DNA from: Lineolata rhizophorae
Lineage: Eukaryota; Ascomycota; Dothideomycetes; Lineolatales; Lineolataceae
DNA length: 64,000 nucleotides
Assembly: GCA_010093515.1 (NCBI GenBank)
Contig: MU001680.1
Location: 138,318-202,317, forward strand
Direction of reading: 5' to 3'
In this document: piece by piece, positions 1 through 12,932 of the stretch
Layout of the letters: each line of letters starts with the position of its first letter
Numbering within the stretch: position 1 is the stretch's first letter
Notes under the pieces: generated by a model
What the model saw: only the letters and a program-made list of their open reading frames with translations
Told to the model about the DNA's origin: nothing
The model's database searches: none
Made by a program: the position numbers and the translations under genes

Positions 1-2950
1 GGCTCCTGCCCCACCGCGAGAGGCCTCGAAAAAGGCCTAGCTACATAGCTACAGCAGTCCACCAACGTCCCTTCACCGCCTGGGGCTCGACCGGAGCTCC
101 CGACGAAGGGGCAACCATGGCGCGCGCCCCGGGCGCCAGGTTCGCCGTCGTGGATCATGACATCGGCGGCGGCCGCAAGCACCCCCGGTTGGGCATCGCT
201 CACGGAAGCTCAATTCCCCACGCCGCGCCGCCGTGCCGCCGACAACTTGCGACACATACGCGGCCCCGTCGACGCCAACCATGACGCGCGTTGTTGAGGC
301 CTTTTGGGCTCCTTGGGTCTCGTGGTGGACTTCGCAGGCACGGACGGCATTTTCTAAGATCTGCGTGCCCTTGGATGCCAAACGGCACGCCCAATTTTAT
401 GTGCGGACTGGGACTGGGCTGGGCATCCCGCGGGCCGCCGCGGCCGCGAACCGTGAGATCATGCGGATCGCGCTGGGGATTGTCACAACTTAGGCTGATC
501 TTCGCGGGCTTGGGCGATTCAGTTCTCGGCCAAGAGCGTTTTCTTCTTGACGCTTAGGGATGAAGCGGCGCTTCATCTGCGAGTTTTAGCTTGCTCGCTT
601 GGGATGTCCGTGGTAGTACACTTGTACATATTATGGACATCGCCGAATTTCGCCCTTGTTGCCAGTGTTTAGCGAGCTGCCTTGGAGTGCACTCGTTTCA
701 GGCTCAGGCCTGTGCAAGATCAGTTCTACCTAGTTCCAGTTCAACATTGAGATATCGACCACTAGGCCCTTCAAGACACTCGGTAGGCTACGTACTCGTT
801 ACTTATCGGAAAGAAATTACCCGTTGAATTGCTCACTCGCGCAAACATTGGCTATTGAAAGTTTCCGATCCCCGTACGGACAATCAAACACTCTCAACTC
901 TCAAGTCCCGCACTGCGACATTGACGAAGCAACTAGTAAGCCTCCGCATTGCTCCGAGCCAACACTGGACAGAGACCACCTTTTTCAGGCCCCCACAGAG
1001 CGACCGTTGCCGGAGCCTCGTCGAGGCCAGGCACCTATACCCCGAACGATATTAGTTCGGCGCGGCGCCCCGGCTCCGCCGACCACTCACGAGAAAGAGA
1101 AAAACGCAACTCACCTCGTAAAAGCTCGCGTGGCACCGTTCAGGTTCCCCCTGGAATTGATGAATGGGAAAAAATCCTGGGGAACCGTTCCTTCCAACGC
1201 GTGGGACCTTTTGCTAAATTCGGGGACCCACTCACGGACGCTCCAATTCTGCGAGAACGTGATTAACAAGAGGACGGGCAATTGGGGCAATCTGAGCTTT
1301 CAACGTGGGGTCCAAGATTCGTAAGGCGTAAGGCTGTGTGCGCCCGTGCGCTCCGTTCCTGTCGTTCGTTGACGGAGGCTTTTGGTTTTTCACTTTGATT
1401 TTCGCTCGGCGACATTCTTCCCTCCTTTTCCAGTGCCGTTAACTCCGTTGTCTATGCGAAGCTAGCGGAGCAGAGTGTCCGCTCCGCGGACAGCGTTCAC
1501 TAATTCAGCGCGTCCAACAGAAACCCGAGTCCGAGACTACGAAAACGTGTTCAATGTCCGCACAGGCTGAACCGCCCTTTTCTCTTTCGGGTAACGTCCG
1601 ACGCGGGAATAAAGCGGCCCCATCGTACGATTTCAACCCCAGAAACGATGGGAGATTTTGAAATGCGGTTTTCGGGACCCACCACACAAGATTCCACCGC
1701 CCCATCTCGATCCGCGGAGCGCAGCTCCCCGAGGCTTAGTCCGTGATCAATGATCACAAGATGAGATTCGTTACGTTCGGCGCGTACCGAACGGGAGACA
1801 ACGGCCGCCGCCAGAGCCCGCCGCCACAGCGGTTCAGGCACCCGACTACTACTAGCGAGTGCTCGCGTCGCACGTTCGCAGCCTCCAAAACTCTCACTCA
1901 ACCAGGAGGGGGCTTCTCAACGGTATCACTCGGTGCGCGGCGTAGTCTAACGATTCTCAGGGCGGGCCGGGCGCAGGCAGGCAGGCTAGCCCAAGTACGT
2001 ACCTATACATACATACGGAGTTAGTGGCCCGCCCACGCGCCCACACGCGCACACACACCCCACAACTCGGGGCACGGAACTCTGGGCAATGGCCGCGGAC
2101 GCGCAGGTGGGGTTCATGGGACCAGGCGCAACAGCAATCAAGCTTTTTCGGCGCTCCGCGCCCTGCCGATCGGGGGCCCTGGTAAGCAAAGAGCTGTGGC
2201 GGTCAGTCCTGAGACCGTCTGACGGGGCGAGAAGCTAGAGCGCGAGCGGCAACGACACGAGTCATGCTTGTTCAGTGTACAAGTGTGATGGTTGGCGCGG
2301 TTGATAAGCAGGCAAGATTCTGATGTCCGTTTGCGATACCCATCCCTTAATGCGCGGTTTTGGAGCGTACGCAGTACGGAGTAGGGCGTGGGTGAGTGGG
2401 GCGTCGTGATAGCTCAACGCACACTAGCAGTAGGGAGCCAGCGAGAGGTGGGTACAAGAGTCAGTGATGGCACGCACGTGGCCAATTTCCGCAACTCGGT
2501 TTCCGATCCCAAGCGACTCGGTGAGACGGACTCATGGAACAGGACCTCAACCATGTACAGTACCGGTAGCATGGCAAGGTACCTCCTGCCTACAAAGTAC
2601 TCCAGATGTTGGAAACGTCCGGAAAGTGATGGGGGATGGCTCTCTCTCGCTCTCGGCGGAAGCGAAGCTACGAAGGACCCGACGGAGCGGTACTCACGAG
2701 GCGGTAGCGCGGCCGTCTGTCGTTTCACGACGGTACCGGCTGGCTGGATGGGCCGTGTGCCAACTTTCTACCCGTCTCAATGCGCCCCGCGGCGTTCGAA
2801 TCGGGGAATTGCTCCTTTTTGCCCTGGGGGTTGACCGCTTCTCTTTGTCCTGGACGGAGTGCACGCGATGTTTCAGTCCGTAGGCATGGGATCGCTTGGA
2901 ACGGTGGACGACGTGACCGGCTTACCGGATTGACTACATAGTCGACCCCG
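1..2950. other. Left flank without a supportable gene
   Basis: Both strands have only short open frames with no recognisable domain and no convincing chain of exons. Seen in the sequence: mixed base composition and short ACAC runs near 2040. The 9-mer TACGGAGTA occurs at 2375-2383, with a one-mismatch copy at 2014-2022. The tail of a gene lying to the left of the window cannot be excluded. I see nothing else to annotate. Confidence 0.5.
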
Positions 2951-2959
2951 GATATGTGG

Positions 2960-5940
2960 CGTGCTCGGCGATCCAAATAAAAATAAAAAAAAAAGAAGGA
3001 GCCCTTCGGAGCTTTGTTTATTAGTTTTATTAGCCACAATTCTAAATACGTGAGAATTTTACTGGGTGGAGAAGTAAGCATTCCGTTGACACTTTGTAAC
3101 AACTTTCCCGTTCAATTATAAAAAGCCGCAGATGACATCAATCGAGCACACAGTATCCGGGATAACTGACTGAAGCGGTATGGCAGTGCTCCCAACCGAA
3201 ATCAAATTCATGATTTTAACTACCTATATAAATAGAATATTAGTGAGCTATAGCATATCGTGCTATTCGTGGTTGAGACCAGAATGACGTCACGGAACCA
3301 TGCTTTCGCTGTTGTTTCAACTGCATCAGTAAAGGTTTTTTTTTTTTTGGCATGTGTTGCAGCATTTGGAGACTTCTATTCTAGTATGTCCTTGGGCTAA
3401 GCCGAATGCCGGGGCTTGCCCTATAAAAAGTATAAGAATTTTGTTCCTAGAGTTCTGGGGACAGCTTCTGACCTCTAATGTTGCATGCAACTTGAGTTGT
3501 TCGAGCGGCTATAATGCTGCAACGTACAGTTGTTTCTTGAGAGTCTCTATATTTTCCAGAAATGGCCTGAATATTATGGTGGAGCAGTCAATAATCTTGC
3601 AATGTCTTTCTGTTCTTCACACAAGTGAAAGTGCTCAAATCTAAATCAACAGGAGCGTTTTCCCTCCGCATTGCATCTATTACTCGTGGGTTTGAACGCA
3701 TTACGCCTGCAAACGGAATAGCAAGCACGGGACTTTCCCACACACCACTAGAGCAGCTTTGAATTATAGTCCTGTATAGCAGCCTTATGTGCCGTTTCCA
3801 GAATTGAACACTTGTAATAATTATATGACACCAATAGCACACAATCCAATAGTAAATGCTCAAAACCAGTCAAAGTAGCTATTCCGCATACATGATAGAT
3901 GCATAATTGCCAACTTACACACTACGAGGTTCATTTCCGTATTCAATAGTTTGGTAGTTATGTGCGTCCAAAATGTTAGATTTAGACCCAGGACAAGAGC
4001 AATCAACTAAAAAGAAAGGCATTATAGGCCATACCTCAACGTAACTTAGACTTCAATATCCTGTTAATTTTCTCACAATGCACAATATACCCTTAAAACA
4101 AATTCTAGCTTGCAACGATCGACCTCCTTGGGGTTAAAGGGAGAGGTCTCCGGACCATTTACGTTGAGCTGTTCTTATCAGTCTTTTCCATTCAAAACCA
4201 AAAGATATCTTGCTGCCTATATTACGGCTAGAACACTTGACTTTGACTTGTTTATATTTAATGTTTACGCGGCTGGCATAATCATGCCGACCGGCACCTC
4301 TTGTCGTTTCTGTTATTGACCAGCGGAAACTGAATTTTTTTTCAAGTGCTATAAGTGACCTACCTCCTTATTCCATCTTGCGTAGACTCGTTCTGACGTA
4401 TCTGTACATATGGCTCGTCCAACTTCTGCTAGACTACCTCTATAACTTAGTACCATACTTTCTTCATTTGTTCCATATATCGTTTAGCGACGTACGTTAA
4501 CACATTTTGGTTTACAAAATACAGCGCAAGCCCACAATTTCTGCGCCTATCGACGGGAATATCCAAACAATGCATGTTGGGACTTTGAATGTGTATATAA
4601 CTATACCATAATTGGAGCGGGAAATATGCATTGCAGTTTGCTTTGTGGTTGCATAACTGTTGTAGGTAGCATAGGCTACGTGATGCCATTCATCTATTTT
4701 TGAGTGGGGTTTGATTCCACCTCTAGGTATTCATTGTTTATTTATTTTATTTTCTCAGATATTATGTCTGAAAAGGCGCTACAGAATACAGAATGCAGTC
4801 GCTAGATATAGGAAATTCCTAGGCGCCCGCTAGTTAGCTCGAGCTTGATAGATATAACAATACATGATACATTCTCAAAAAGTTATACCGCGTTAAAGCT
4901 GCTTTGTTCCCCCTCTGCGCCCAACCTGATATACACACATGAACTTCTCTGCTGTGTTGAATTATTAGGCTTTTGCCGTTTGCTTTTTATGTGTTTTAAA
5001 ATAGAGAGGTTTGACGCGCATGGACAAAGTTTTGCGTTACAAAACTATCGTGTTTCAGTCTAGGACTGTATCTTTCGAATATTGATCTAAAAGGGAATAG
5101 GTTGCAGAATTGTGGTTATCTGTACAGAATTCTGTTGCCTGTTGATTCCTTAAGTGATACTAGTCTATACTTGCAACTGGCTACTCACCTGAAACCAACG
5201 TTGCTCTTATGGTGTGTATGTTGGTATCATCCAAAATATCCTACACCAGTTCTGGCAGCATGGGAAGCCTGATAACTTTACAGAATCAGATCACTATATT
5301 TGGGAAATAGTATGGGTTCAAGGGGGACATGTACGAAAGCTAGGGAAGTCTCTAGATGTAGTAAGTCCTATGGATGCCCTTCGTCAAGTTCTTCGAACAA
5401 TTTTGCAGCCTTACAAGTTGAGCTTTTCCATCGTATATTTTCGATTGTTTAACGCTACAGTGGGCCGCCAGCGAATTGCAGACCCATTCATAATTGAATT
5501 TTGTGCGTTCACGTCTATTTTGACATAGAGTGACGATTGCAAAGATACTTTGAACCTGTACTTTCAAATTGGCAGGCTTTGCTGCACAGAAATAGAAAGT
5601 TAGCCCTAACGGCTGCCACATAATTAGGTCGCAATTTGGAATTGCATTTGGTGTGCACAACCTTCTTCAATTGCTTCGAATGCTCCACAGAGCATGGTGC
5701 TACTTACGACGACACCGACTGGCTTATGGGTTTGCGAACCTGCGCAGCGGGATTAATTTAGGTTTAAGATATGCGTCACCTGCCACACAAATGAACACAC
5801 TTGAATTAAATCCTTTCTCGCCATCAACAACATCATCTAGGCAGGTGCCTCAAGACATAGGCTCGAAAACACCAGTATTTGGCTGCACACGACCCACAAG
5901 AGCCTTCTCCGTGCCTCCAACTCGACGTTACGTCTAGGTA
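2960..5940. other. AT-rich island, possibly decayed repeat DNA
   Basis: By eye, base composition changes at about 2960 from GC-rich to AT-rich and returns at about 5940. Inside there are many TA and CA/TG steps, homopolymer runs and only broken short frames on both strands. None matches a family I recognise. In Pezizomycotina such islands are commonly old repeats mutated by RIP (repeat-induced point mutation) or simply gene-poor spacer; which applies here is inference. No terminal repeats or target-site duplications were found, so no element is named. Confidence 0.4.
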
Positions 5941-7642
5941 GCTTCCTCATCCAACAAGTCTCCATCGCGCGGGCGGCCAATCAGATAACTGCCGATCTCG
6001 CCAGCCCCAAATGCTTCTCTGCTTTGCTAGACGAAAGCGAGTGGAAATAATCTCGGCTGCGAAAACGAGGCGCAATAATCTCCGAGCCGGCGGCTCAGTT
6101 CCAGTTTCAACCCCCCTATAATAAAACGTTATATTAGGCCTTTCTTTTTGGCTTTTGGGGGAGAGCGTTCTTTCGAGCGATCTCCATGCTGCGACAGTGG
6201 CTTCATGTAGGGACTCTGGATCGGCGCGGGGCGAGGCGTCGCCGCGTCGCCGATCAAAACGCCCTGCCTCGCTTGCAGCTCGCCTAGAGTGTATAATCAT
6301 GTACTACGTATGTCGACGCCGGACACGCGATGGATGGTGGATAGCTACACATGTACGAGTACAGCCAGCACTTGCAATGCCCGCTGCTTGGACACTCCGG
6401 GCCGAAACTGAACATTCGCCAAGGATATCCCTGCGCGCGCTGCACAGTGCCTTTTGTCGGTGTGATTCCGGAATGCACAAGCAAATCGATTTCCGAGTCC
6501 GATCGTCACGAGAAGTGACCAAGATCTATCGTCCGACCGCCGAACTCGCCGAACGTCCTGCAGAAAAGCGATCCTTCCAAAGCTAGGGCAATCCTGCGTC
6601 CAATGCGCCGAGTCGACAGGGTCGCTTAGCAGCTGGAACGGCTCTTGGGCCGCAGAAAGCAACTCTGCGATCCGGGGAGACCCTCCGGTCGAGGGCCCAA
6701 TGACCGCCTGTCTAACCGTTGCCCGGCCCCGGGAATGTCTGACCAACAACCCAATGCGCGCCCGATGCATCTCATCTCACCTGAGAAGAGGAAGCGACGA
6801 GCTCTCGCCGCGGGGTTGTGCGACCATGTGTAGCAGCCGAGCGGGCGATTTGGAGCGGTCTTTGTGTAGTGTCCGTAAGCCCTCCACACGAAGAAGCCTG
6901 CGGCGCTTTGATTGTAGCGGAGGCAGCTAGTTTCACAGATCGTGGGCTTCCTGTCCGGGACAAACCTCGAACCTACTACGTAGGTATATCCTCCAGTACG
7001 GAGTAGGTCTTGGCGTGGTTGTGCCCGCTTGGCCTTTTGACCTCGGCCTCTCGCGTGGCTCCACCAAGCGCTGTTGCGGAAGGCCAAAAGGTCCAGACTG
7101 CCCGCCAATCGCCGCCGCCGCCGCCACATGCGCGCGCCCGATCTGCCAGCCATATCCGCCGTCTCGGTTCGCAGCCGAGGTGAGAGGGCTCTCAGACGGA
7201 GAAGAGGCGGCACGACACCGCAGGCGAACCGCCAGCGAGCCAACCAGCTCGCTCTGGAAGGAGGCTGGGGCGACGTACTTCCCGTGTCTTTAAGCTTGGC
7301 AGCTTCCTGCGCCGGCCCGCGCAACTTAAGCCCATCTCGCCACGAATTCTGCTTGTTCGTGCGTGGTTCACTGTTCTATTTGTATTTGTACGGTGGCCGA
7401 GTCGTCGCGGCGCCGCACAGGAACCGTCCGTCTTCACTTTATTCTTTTTACTATTACTTCTGCCGGGCTTCGTTTCCGCAATGCCGGGTTGGAGGTAGCT
7501 CGGCTGCCGAAGTCATGCTCTGTGCTGCTCACTTAATGATGACGCCGTGATGCCCCGTTATAGGATGGCCTTTGTCTGAACTCAAACTCTTTTCTTCCCG
7601 CGGGGCTCTGAAGCAGTCTCCCGCTACGGATAGCCCCTGACA
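5941..7642. other. Intergenic region upstream of the ABC transporter
   Basis: GC-rich spacer and presumed promoter and leader of the ABC transporter gene. It holds a second exact TACGGAGTA at 6997-7005 and a CCAATCAG-type CCAAT box near 5979. Open frames here, including a 232-codon minus-strand one at 6626-7324, are Arg/Pro/Ser-rich, show no domain and are probably spurious. Confidence 0.5.
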
Positions 7643-10600
7643 ATGACCGAGGAAAAGGCTACTGGTCGGCCAGCCAGCGAAGATGGGCTCGGAATCGAGG
7701 CACTGCCGCAGGGGTCCTGGAGGAACGAAGACGGCGCAACCGATGTCGCACAAGACGTACCGGACGCCGATTCCTGGGCTGGCAACGAGATATCTTTCCG
7801 AGCCGTCGACCGCGTAGATGTCCGAGTCCGTCACCTTTCAGTTCGAGTGGATACCTCGCCGTCCAAGTCTTCGAAGCTTTTCGCTAGTCTCGCCGGGAAA
7901 GCGAAAGCTGAAGTTCAGGAGCGGCATGTCAAAACCATCCTCGACGATGTGTCGGCTGACATGTCGAGCGGGACGCTCACGGCCATCATTGGTGGGAGTG
8001 GTGGTGGGAAGACGACCATGCTGAATGTTATGTCGCACCGAATGCACGGCCGGCGGTTACAGATTTCCGGGAGCACGTTGTTCAATGACCAGGAGAACAC
8101 CAACACGGTCTCTAGCGCATATGTAATGCAACAAGACGTGTTGTTACCGACTCTGACTGTGCGAGAAACGCTTCAGTATGCGGCGGAATTGAGGCTGCCT
8201 TCGTCAGTGACGAAGGAGGAACGGAAGAGGGTTGTCGAAGAAGTGATACTGGAACTTGGGCTGAAAGAGGCGGCAAACACGCGCATTGGAAATAATGTCC
8301 ATAAGGGATGTAGCGGTGGTGAGAAGCGGAGAACAAGCATTGGTGTACAGGTGTGTCCTAGGAAGTCCTCAGCCCTTTTTTTTTTGCGGCTGACCGTTCC
8401 CACAGATATTAGCAAATCCGTCAGTTCTCTTCCTCGACGAACCAACAACGGGATTGGACGCTGCAAGCGCCTTCCAGCTAGTCCGGACTCTCAAGAACCT
8501 AGCGCGGAAGGGAAGGACTATCATAACGACCATACACCAGCCTCGCTCCGAGATATGGAGTCTCTTCGATAATCTTGTTCTTCTTACACAAGGAGTTCCT
8601 GCGTATTCTGGACCTACCGCCGACTGCCTGGAATACTTCACGAAAATTGGGCATGAGCTGCCGCCGTTTGTCAATCCCGCGGAACATCTGATCGACACAG
8701 TCGCGGTGGACACGCGCTCTCCTGAGCTAGAGGAGGCTTCATCGGCCCGAGTAAACGCGATTAGGGACGCGTGGAGGATCCACTCGGCCAAATCGGATGA
8801 AGGGGAGACTGCGTTAGCTGTCACTGCTGTCGCCAACGAAAATGCAACGTCGGACTTCAAGGCGCATCACTCGGCGTTTGGGAAACAACTCAAGGTGCTC
8901 ACTTCCCGAACGCTGGTTGTCACCCTTCGTGACCCAATGGGTATGATAGGGAGTCTAATCGAGGCCTTCAGCATGGCCATTATTACGGGATGGATCTTCC
9001 TACAACTAGACGAGAGTCAATCCGGGATCCTGTCACGCCAAGGCGCCCTGTACACTTCTGCAGCGTTGCAGGGCTATCTCATCCTCATATACGAGACTTA
9101 TCGACTTACAATTGACATTGAAGTTTTCGACCGCGAGCGAGGAGAAGGCGTTGTTGGCGTCCCTGCATTCCTCATAAGTAGGCGTCTTGCTCGATTTTTC
9201 GTTGAAGATGTCTCGGTCCCTTTGATCTTCTCGATCATTTTCTACTTCATGGCCGGCTTCCGGGCGGACGGAACACAGTTTATGACGTTTTTCTCCGTTA
9301 TACTGCTCGAGCAATACATCGCCGTTTGTCTTGCGATGGTGTGCGTTGCGATCTCGAGAAACTTTGCCGGGGCGTCCTTGATTGCCAACATGACGTACAC
9401 GCTACAGTCGATGGCATGCGGTTACTTCATCCAGGCAAACACGATGCCTGTGTACGTGCAGTGGACCAAATGGATAGCGTACTGCTTCTATGCGTTTGGC
9501 GCTCTCTGCGCGAACGAATTCGTGGGCCACTTCTACGACTGCCCACAGCCGGGCGGTCCTAACAACCCTGCCTGCAGGCCATATACCGGCGCCTACATCA
9601 TGGACTTGCTTGGCTTGCCGTCGAACTGGGTCTGGCGTCCTATTTTGGTCCTGTTTTCCTTCGTCCTAGGCTTTTATATTGGCGCGGGCCTGCTGCTGCG
9701 CTTCTTCAAGACTGAAATGAAGATCTCGAGAGCACGCGTGACTGATACCGACGAAAGCGCCGGCAAGGAGAAGATCACGGCGCGATCCAATGCAGAAGTG
9801 CGCACCGTGGATATTCGGCTCGATCAGTTTGCGCTTGACATCGAGAAGAGGACATGGAAACCGAAAGAGAAGAAGACACTGCATATAGTCAGGCCCCTGA
9901 CAGCCGACTTCCAGCCAGGTGTGCTAAATGTCATCCTCGGCCCAAGCGGAAGCGGGAAGACGACGTTGTTGAACACAATGGCCAAACGGTTGAAGGGAAC
10001 CTCAACCACGAAGTACCTAACTTTTGGGAGCATGCTGTATAATGGGGCAGTGCCGTCGGATTCTGTGGTACAGTCGATTGCTTCGTTTGTGACCCAAGAT
10101 GACGACGCTCTATTACCTTCCTTAACTGTGCGGGAAACACTACGGTTTGTCAATATGTCTCGCTGTGATGGGACGCGAACTAACAATTGATAAGGTTTGC
10201 CGCCGGTCTTCGTTTGCCGCAGTGGATGCCTAAAGAAGAAAAACATCGCCGGGCAGAGTCCGTGCTGCTCAAAATGGGGTTGAAAGATTGTGCGGATAAC
10301 TTGATTGGGAACGATTTAGTGAAAGGTATTAGCGGCGGAGAGAAACGACGCGTAAGTTGCACGGGTCATTTATAGTTTGCCTTGCCCCTGAACTCGAATT
10401 GCTTACTCTTATAATAGGTCACTATCGCCGTTCAAATTTTGACTGACCCGCGGGTGTTACTCTTAGACGAGCCAACCAGTGGCCTGGACAGTTTCACAGC
10501 GTCTTCCATAATTGACGTTTTAAGGGGTCTTGCCGAGGAAGGGCGCACACTAGTCCTGACAATCCACCAATCGAGGTCAGATTTGTGGAGACATTTTGGC

Positions 10601-11746
10601 AACGTCTTGCTACTCGCTCGCGGAGGCTTCCCCGTGTATGCTGGGCCGGGAGACCGCATGATTGGGCACTTCGCCTCGCAAGGATTCGAGTGTCCTCAGA
10701 CGACGAACCCGGCTGACTTCGCGCTCGACCTCATCACGGTCGACCTCCAGCACGAAGCAAGGGAAGCCGCAAGCCGAGCGAAAGTGCGCCGCCTCATCGA
10801 AAGCTGGAGCAGCGACCGCTTCCATCCCGAGACGAGCGGCGCGATCGCGGCGCCCGCCGAGCTAGGGAGCCTCAAACGAACTATGGCGCCTTTCCGCGTG
10901 GCATTTCCGCTTCTGGTGCACCGCTCCTCGATCAACTTTTGGCGACAACCGCCGCTGATGGTTGGGCGCATCATGCAAGTAGTTGGGCTTGGTATTGTCA
11001 TAGGACTTTACTTCGCTCCTTTGCACAACGACTACTACTACGTTCGCAACTGGTTGGGCCTGATTCAGGAAATTGCGCCGCTGTACTTTGTTGGGATGCT
11101 GCAAAACGTCGCTGTCTATCCTTTCGAAAAAGATGTCTTTTATCGCGAGCACGACGATCGCGCGTATAGCGTGGAAGCATTCTTTCTTCAGTACACCGCG
11201 ATTGAAATCCCGTTTGAGATCATCACATCGCTACTATTCGCCGTGTTGGCCGACCTAGCCGTTGCTCTTCCACGAACGCCTAAGATGTTCTTCATTGTGG
11301 CGTACAATTGCTTCTGCATCGTCAGTTGTGGGGAATCTCTTGGCATTCTCTTCAACACGTTATTCCAGCACACCGGTTTCTCGGTCAACGTCATGTCGGT
11401 GTTCCTCAGCCTCGCCCAAATCATGGGCGGGGTGATGAGTCTAGATATCCCGGACTTTCTCCAGGCGTTCAACCATCTCAGTCCCGTCAAGTATTCCATT
11501 GCGAACTTGGCTCCGTATGCGCTGGAAGACCAGACTTTCACGTGCAACGACTTCCAGCGTTTGCCCAATGGGCAATGCCCCGCCGAGACAGGCCAGCAAG
11601 TATTGGAGATGTATAAGTTGGACAAGACCGCGTGGCTAAACGTGCTGGCGTTGGGTATCTGCGCTATTATTTACAGGCTAGTCGCGTATGTTGTGTTGAA
11701 GTTGATGAGAGAGAACTGGAAGCTGGCCTTTTGGAGATCCGAGTAG
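7643..11746 (+). CDS. Full-size ABCG-family ABC transporter (Yol075c-like)
   Basis: Predicted ATP-driven membrane exporter of about 1310 residues; substrate unknown. Exons: 7643-8350, 8406-10144, 10195-10351, 10418-11746. The introns are 55, 50 and 66 bp, GT-AG, and all phases agree. Order is NBD-TMD-NBD-TMD, two white-type halves fused. NBD1 has Walker A GGSGGGKTT (about residue 116), signature CSGGEKRR (about 223) and Walker B VLFLDEPTTGLD (about 243). NBD2 has Walker A GPSGSGKTT (about 745), signature ISGGEKRR (about 861) and Walker B VLLLDEPTSGLD (about 879). Hydrophobic membrane blocks lie at roughly 390-660 and 1010-1290. Length and order match yeast Yol075c (about 1290 residues) rather than the longer PDR pumps. 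The start is the first ATG of the open frame and leaves about 115 residues before Walker A. No cluster context links it to a pathway. Confidence 0.93.
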
Positions 11747-12932
11747 CCATTCATAGAGGACTACTAGCTTTTCAGGAGGTCGGGGAATTATCCGCGGCAC
11801 AGAATGTTTGCGTGCCTTCGGAGTGATAGAATTATAGGTAGGCATCCGGACACGCGTCCTATGATTTCGCGATGCAGCCGTTTTCTTGTTTGGTTTGGAG
11901 TTCCTTGCGCACAATCGAGATTGCTCTTCCGTGTTCGATGTTTCATGGCAGTTGTACGACAAACATCCGGCTCTTCTGGCCATGCTTCATCCGCCATGCA
12001 GGATCGGCCGGTGGGACGTGACGCACATGTCGCTGTCGTTACACGAGACCTGGCAGAGTTGATCTAATTCGATGACGGCAAAGTTCAAAACGCTCCGGAG
12101 GGGAAAGCGCCTTGCAAAAGAGTAACTGACCAATTTCTTCACGTTGCGCGGTTATTTTCTCGCCATGCTCTTCGAGAGTCGGCAAACCGGTTCTGTTCCC
12201 CAGCATGTCCTTTCCAGACACCTACTAGCATTCATGGAGCGAACTTCAGAGACTACGGACCTAGGTTAGTGCGTATCAAGAAAGAGAGGCTGGGTGCTTA
12301 CCCCGCTAATGCAAGGCAACCCTACATATTTGAAAGTCTCTGCGCGACGCTTTCCTAGCCGGGGCGAACACGACGTTGGGAAGATCATGAGCCGCCGGGT
12401 ACCTGCAGAGTCGCTGCCGGTCATCGTCCCATAGCTGGAAGAGGTAATAGCACGCTGTTTTTATGAAGGCAATACACAGCGGGTGCAACGCTTGCATGTT
12501 TGCCGGGAAATGGTAGTGGAGGCCAGAATGGAACAAATTGAAGCACAAAATGGCGGTCGCCCTTGCGGTCGTTGCAGGATGGCGGCCGAGCCTTCCGGCC
12601 GGGTGGTACGTGAATTTGAGTGTGTTCGAAGAGAAAGTTCCCAGGCCGATATGCAGCTGCCCATGACTACCACGGACGTCGCTTCCGGTTCCGTCACCTA
12701 GGTACACGGTCGGGATATCCTTTGGTGCCGCTCGCCCGCCTCACCCGCCTCGCCACCCTTTTATCACTCACACCCTTCCCACCCAAACCTTCTTTCTTCC
12801 ATCCCACCACCACGCTCCCTTCCTTGACGCCTTAGTCGCTCGCTCTTCTCCGCCGTCTGGCAGTCATTCGTTTCTTGTCGGTGGCACCTCGTGTCAATTC
12901 CGCTCGTTCCTTTCGTCTGCAGGTGTAGCAAG
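11747..12932. other. Intergenic region and pyrimidine-rich leader
   Basis: Spacer between the ABC transporter and the secreted-protein gene. Two exact ACCTAGGT palindromes lie at 12259-12266 and 12696-12703. From about 12725 to 12900 the plus strand is C/T-rich, as is common just upstream of fungal start codons. Frames in this stretch carry no recognisable domain. Confidence 0.5.

Noticed and set aside
3588-3863. Minus-strand frame faintly recalling the C-terminal region of a fungal LINE reverse transcriptase
   Set aside because: The likeness rests on a few hydrophobic residues; no catalytic motif is present, so no element is called.
4640-4735. tRNA-like B-box GGTTTGATTCC near 4710
   Set aside because: No matching acceptor stem, anticodon arm or convincing A-box could be drawn; a chance match in AT-rich DNA is more likely.
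6626-7324. 232-codon minus-strand frame upstream of the ABC transporter
   Set aside because: No recognisable family and Arg/Ser-rich throughout; it lies where the promoter and leader of the transporter are expected.
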